From positions 1 to 26,396 of the forward strand of contig NZ_JODR01000043.1 in NCBI RefSeq assembly GCF_000725885.1: a stretch of DNA of 26,396 nt, in the 5' to 3' direction. Positions 23,177-26,396 of the stretch are shown one piece after another. This stretch comes from Streptomyces albus subsp. albus (lineage in GTDB: Bacteria; Actinomycetota; Actinomycetes; Streptomycetales; Streptomycetaceae). Position 1 is the stretch's first letter, and each line of letters opens with the position of its first letter. The position numbers were made by a program, and so were the translations under genes. Below the pieces are notes generated by a model. That model was not told the origin of the DNA and made no database searches. It worked only from the letters and a program-made list of their open reading frames with translations.

Positions 23177-23388
23177 CGCTCCGGGGAACGTGCCGCCGCC
23201 CGGCCCTGAGGACCCGGCTGCGGGAAGGACGGCAGCGACAGTGAGCCGACTGTGGCGGGCCGGGAAGCATGAGCGAGTCGGAAATCGGAGAACGTGACGA
23301 TCCACTTCGCGCAGGCCTACGCCCAACCCGCCGGCGGCCGGGAGAAACCCGGCGCCTCACAGCCGGGGTGAGCACCGGGCAGGCTGTG

Positions 23389-23814
23389 TCACTTCCGCCT
23401 GCCGGACAGCTCGTCCACCACGAAGCCCAGCCCGATCCCCAGCATCCACACGTCCTTGGCCAGCGCGGTGCCCTCCTGGGTCGGCCGCAGGCTGCCCTCC
23501 TCGTGCATACCGGGCGTCCGCAGATACATCCCCAGCAGCCCGGAGGAGAACGCCACCAGCCCGGCACCCGCCAGCACGGTCGGCACCACGGGCAGCAGCA
23601 GTGCGGCGCCCAGCGCCATCTCCCCGCGGGAGAGCAGACGCACGAAAGTCGTCGGAGGGATCTTGTCGAGGAACGGATAGGTGCTTTTGGCCATGCCGTG
23701 CAGTCCGGTGGCGTTCTCCTCGTCCATGCCGCGCTTCGACATCCCGGAGTTGAGGATGAATGCTCCGGTGGCCAGCCGTGGTGCTAGATGCCTGAGTGCG
23801 ATCGGTGAACGCAT
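23389..23814 (-). CDS. DoxX-family membrane protein
   Basis: This 141-residue integral membrane protein has the DoxX pattern: RLATGAFILNSGMSKRG at the first helix, PTTFVRLLSRGEMALGAALLLPVVPTVL split over helices two and three, and a last hydrophobic helix DVWMLGIGLGFVVDELSG. Family members are linked to thiol/redox stress and quinone-related oxidoreduction. GGGAGG lies 4 nt before the ATG at 23814. A TAGACT -10-like box lies on the minus strand at about 23848-23853, giving a short leader. It is divergent from the VOC-protein gene across 243 bp. Confidence 0.88.
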   Translation of the reverse strand: MRSPIALRHLAPRLATGAFILNSGMSKRGMDEENATGLHGMAKSTYPFLDKIPPTTFVRLLSRGEMALGAALLLPVVPTVLAGAGLVAFSSGLLGMYLRTPGMHEEGSLRPTQEGTALAKDVWMLGIGLGFVVDELSGRRK

Positions 23815-24057
23815 GGGGCCTCCCGGCTTCTGTGGGGTCGGACATACCAGTCTAGGCAGAAAGAGTGTTCAAAGGATTGACGCAGAAATACGCCGAACGG
23901 GTGGATGTCGCAGTGACGGCACAGCCGGCCGTCGGCCCCGCTTTCGGGCAAGGCGGGCGCCGCCCACCATGGCGGGAGGGAACGTGCTCGCCCCGGCCCG
24001 GCCGCGGCACGGCAGGAACGCCTTTCCCACGGTGACACCGAACGACAGGAGCCCTCC

Positions 24058-24510
24058 ATGCGCCGCGAAGATCTCCCGGCCCCCGAGACCGGGATAGTCC
24101 TTACGCACTTTCTCACCGTCGCGGACGTGCCCCGCTCGCGGGCTTTCTACACGGACGTCCTCGGCGGGGAAATCGTGCTGGAGGAGAATCCGTGCATCGT
24201 CCGGCTCGCCAATGCCTGGATTCTGATGAATCCCGGCGGCGGACCCACCCCCGACAAGCCCGATATCACTCTGCGCCCGCCCGAGGACGAGGGAACGGCC
24301 TCCAGTTTCCTCAACATCCGCGTGGCCGACATCCAGGCCTGCTACCAGGAATGGAGCAGCAAAGGCGCGCAATTCCTCACGCCGCCGATCGACCGCAAGG
24401 CGGAAGTGCGCTGCTACATGAGAGACCCCGACGGTTATCTCATCGAGGTCGGCCAGTCCACCGGGCTGCTCCAGGGCATCCTCGCCGACCCGCCCGCCGG
24501 GACCGGCTGA
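24058..24510 (+). CDS. VOC/glyoxalase-fold protein
   Basis: This 150-residue single-subunit vicinal-oxygen-chelate protein has two beta-alpha-beta-beta-beta modules: THFLTVADVPRSRAFYTDVLGG at the start and SFLNIRVADIQACYQEWSSKG in the second half. Candidate metal ligands are His17 and Glu130 (DPDGYLIEVGQ). Such proteins include glyoxalases, dioxygenases and antibiotic-binding resistance proteins, and the sequence does not decide between them. AGGAG precedes the ATG. The divergent gap to the DoxX gene contains a TTGACG at 23877-23882 that could be a -35 box, but its -10 is weak. Confidence 0.9.
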   Translation: MRREDLPAPETGIVLTHFLTVADVPRSRAFYTDVLGGEIVLEENPCIVRLANAWILMNPGGGPTPDKPDITLRPPEDEGTASSFLNIRVADIQACYQEWSSKGAQFLTPPIDRKAEVRCYMRDPDGYLIEVGQSTGLLQGILADPPAGTG

Positions 24511-24594
24511 CCCGCCCGCGACCGATCCCGTCTGAGGAGCCCGGCGGGGCGCCGGGCCCGGACCCGCCGCAGGCCGCCGGGGTACGGTGACCGG

Positions 24595-25599
24595 GTGAGC
24601 AACACGGACATCCGGCCGCCGGAGCAGACGGTGTGCACCGGCCCGCCGACGGGCCCCGCCGAGCCCGACATCGAACTGCTCGAACCCCGCGAGGTGCCGC
24701 TGGGCGGACCCCGTGCCATGCTCGTCGGCCGCAGCCTGCCCAACCGGGACCGGCGTATGGTCGGCGCCTGGTGCTTCGTCGACTTCTACGGGCCCGCCGA
24801 CATCACCGGGAAACCGGGCATGCAGGTACCCTCGCATCCCCACACCGGCCTCCAGACCGTCAGCTGGCTGCTGGCGGGCGAGGTGTGGCACCTAGACAGC
24901 CTCGGCAGCCGGCAGCTGGTGCGGCCGGGGGAGCTGAACCTGATGACGGCCGGAGCCGGCATCGCCCATTCCGAGCAGTCCCCGCCGGGCCACTCCGGCA
25001 CCCTGCACGGCATCCAGCCGTGGGTCGCGCAGCCCGAGCGGGACCGCAACGGCCCGGCCCACTTCGACCACCACGCCGCGCTGCCCACCCTCACCGAGCC
25101 GGCCGGCAGCATCACCGTCCTGATGGGCGGACTCGCCGGTGCCGTCTCCCCGGCGCGCACCTACACCCCGCTGGTCGGCGCCGACATCCGTCTCGGTGCC
25201 GGCGGACGGCTCACCGTCCCGCTGGAACCCGGATTCGAACACGCGGTGCTCGCCACCGGTGGCCCGCTCAGCGCCGAGGGGCACGCCGTCCCCCCGGGTG
25301 CCATGCTCTATCTGGGCCGGGGCCGGCGCGGCGTGCGGCTGGAGGCGGAGGCGCCCGCTGGGGCGCTGCTGATCGGCGGCGTACCGTTCGAGGACCCGCT
25401 GGTGATGTGGTGGAACTTCGTCGCCCGCACCCACGAGGAGATCGTCGGGGCCCGTGCTCAGTGGGAGGCCGAACGCACCTCGAACGGCAGGGGAGGGGCA
25501 CGCTTCGGCACGGTGGCCGGCTACGAGGGCCCCGCTCTTCCCGCGCCGGCCCTGCCCGCCACCCCGCTGCGGCCCCGGCCCCGCTACCGGTCCCGGTAG
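24595..25599 (+). CDS. Pirin-family protein
   Basis: This is a 334-residue bicupin of the pirin family. The N-terminal cupin holds the metal ligands: His81 and His83 in SHPHTGLQTVSWLLAGE, His125 and Glu127 in TAGAGIAHSEQSP. The C-terminal domain has GALLIGGVPFEDPLVMWWNFV, a signature of the family, and the tail is Pro/Arg-rich. Bacterial pirins can act as quercetinases or modulate redox and central metabolism. GTG at 24595 has no ribosome site, and TACGGT (24583-24588) lies 6 nt before it, suggesting a leaderless mRNA. It is 84 bp after the VOC gene on the same strand. Confidence 0.94.
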   Translation: MSNTDIRPPEQTVCTGPPTGPAEPDIELLEPREVPLGGPRAMLVGRSLPNRDRRMVGAWCFVDFYGPADITGKPGMQVPSHPHTGLQTVSWLLAGEVWHLDSLGSRQLVRPGELNLMTAGAGIAHSEQSPPGHSGTLHGIQPWVAQPERDRNGPAHFDHHAALPTLTEPAGSITVLMGGLAGAVSPARTYTPLVGADIRLGAGGRLTVPLEPGFEHAVLATGGPLSAEGHAVPPGAMLYLGRGRRGVRLEAEAPAGALLIGGVPFEDPLVMWWNFVARTHEEIVGARAQWEAERTSNGRGGARFGTVAGYEGPALPAPALPATPLRPRPRYRSR

Positions 25600-25604
25600 C
25601 GGGG
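25579..25604 (+). terminator. Hairpin containing the pirin stop codon
   Basis: CCCCGCTACC (25579-25588) pairs with GGTAGCGGGG (25595-25604) around a 6-nt loop. The pirin TAG stop (25597-25599) is inside the right arm, so the terminator overlaps the end of the gene. Confidence 0.65.
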
Positions 25605-25750
25605 GACCGGGCCGGCAGGAGCAGAACCAAAGGGCGCACCACCGGATCGCCGCGGGCCGCCGCGCGACCGGGTGCCTCCAATTTGCGGGGGTGCCCGGGG
25701 GCTGGTCGACTCGGTATGTCACAGCTCTCCTGCCGACCCGAGGGAGTGTC

Positions 25751-26338
25751 ATGGCTTCCGAATCCAACGAGAGTGGCAACGCCGGCAGCAGTCAGCCGCG
25801 CCTCCACCAAAAAGGCGCCGTCATCCAGGAATTCGGCACACTCAAGCTGGTTCCGCTGGCCCTGTCGCACGATGCCCGGATGTACTCTTGCGAGCGCCTG
25901 AACAAGGTCCTCGCGGACACCCGGATCCTGCACGCGTTCTACAAGAAGTACCACTGGCTCATGCGCGGGGCGACCTTCTACCAGCTGCATCTGCTGCTCG
26001 ACAAGCACGCCGGGGAACAGCTCTCCCTCATCGACCAGATCGCCGAGCGCGTCCAGACGCTCGGCGGCATCGCCGTCGGCGACCCCCGCCACGTCGCCGA
26101 GATCACCACCATTCCCCGTCCCCCCGACGGCGCGGAGGAAGTGCCCGGCATGCTGTCACGCCTGCTGGAGGCCCACGAGACGATCCTCGCCGAATGCCAT
26201 GACGCCGCCGCCCGCGTCCAGGAGATGGGTGACGACGGCACGAACGACCTGCTGGTCTCCGACGTCATCCGCGTCAACGAACTGGAGTCCTGGTTCGTCG
26301 GGGAACACCTGGTGGACACACCGCTGGTACGCGCCTGA
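25751..26338 (+). CDS. dps: Dps family DNA-binding ferritin-like protein
   Basis: This is a 195-residue Dps. These proteins form 12-mers that oxidise and store iron and protect DNA. Ferroxidase residues are conserved with the spacing of E. coli Dps: His68, His80, Asp84, Asp95 and Glu99, in YHWLMRGATFYQLHLLLDKH and DQIAERVQTLGG. An N-terminal tail of about 25 residues rich in Ser, Asn and Gln, with a few charged residues, precedes the fold and could contact DNA. ATG at 25751 follows GAGGGAG. The 151-bp gap after the pirin terminator should hold its promoter, and CGGTAT at 25719-25724 resembles a stress-sigma -10, weakly. A G-run array follows the stop codon. Confidence 0.94.
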   Translation: MASESNESGNAGSSQPRLHQKGAVIQEFGTLKLVPLALSHDARMYSCERLNKVLADTRILHAFYKKYHWLMRGATFYQLHLLLDKHAGEQLSLIDQIAERVQTLGGIAVGDPRHVAEITTIPRPPDGAEEVPGMLSRLLEAHETILAECHDAAARVQEMGDDGTNDLLVSDVIRVNELESWFVGEHLVDTPLVRA

Positions 26339-26349
26339 GAACGCCACCG

Positions 26350-26374
26350 CCCCCCGCCCCCCGCCCCCCGCCCC
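26350..26374 (-). repeat. CCCCCCG heptamer repeat after dps (G-quadruplex motif on the minus strand)
   Basis: Three 6-base C runs and one 4-base C run are separated by single G bases. The complementary strand therefore has four G-runs with 1-nt loops, an almost ideal G-quadruplex pattern, starting 12 nt after the dps stop. Confidence 0.8.
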
Positions 26375-26396
26375 TCTCCCGGCCCCGGCCCCGCAC

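Noticed and set aside
20768..23326. An 852-residue open frame on the minus strand opposite catalase
   Set aside because: Antisense shadow of a catalase with all catalytic residues; the translation has no recognisable domain.
1..26396. tRNA genes, CRISPR arrays, insertion sequences, attachment sites
   Set aside because: None was seen on reading both strands: no cloverleaf-like T-loop consensus, no regularly spaced repeats, no transposase or integrase motif.

Overview
The window is very GC-rich with strong third-position G/C bias, frequent GTG starts, a type I polyketide synthase (PKS), an NsrR-type Rrf2 regulator with the spacing I recall from Streptomyces coelicolor, and many actinobacterial stress genes. 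It is almost certainly a Streptomyces or close-relative chromosome. No tRNA, rRNA, CRISPR array, transposase or phage gene was seen.

Left third (1-10775) is the edge of a biosynthetic gene cluster. On the minus strand is the first PKS protein, with a loading acyltransferase (AT), an acyl carrier protein (ACP) and the start of the first ketosynthase (KS). The KS is broken by two internal deletions that both change frame. Divergent from it are an APH-like kinase and a type II thioesterase. Next is an unusual purine cassette: a PurB-like lyase lacking its catalytic loops and C-terminal domain (minus), then a PurA-like ligase, a LOG-type phosphoribohydrolase and an aberrant P450 (plus). A plausible reading is that IMP is converted to a 6-amino or N6-substituted purine nucleotide, the base is freed from ribose-5-phosphate by LOG and then modified by the P450. 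Whether this is joined to the polyketide is inference.

Middle (10895-18640) is mostly ordinary chromosome: an SDR/NmrA oxidoreductase pair with a divergent LysR regulator; a DUF5997-like gene with a divergent LysR effector-domain protein lacking a DNA-binding domain; an SPFH membrane protein; a lipoprotein; a degenerate cupin; NsrR with a candidate operator; and a small membrane protein.

Right third (18755-26396) is a stress and detoxification neighbourhood: a TetR regulator, a cyclase-family hydrolase preceded by a coupled 57-residue ORF, catalase, a zinc-ribbon-like small protein, DoxX, a VOC protein, pirin and Dps.

Two cross-cutting signals stand out. Five genes without a Shine-Dalgarno site have a TAnnnT -10 box exactly 6 nt before the start codon, which suggests leaderless transcripts. 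Repeated G-runs and operator-like repeats sit in the PKS upstream region, and a dense G-quadruplex motif follows dps.
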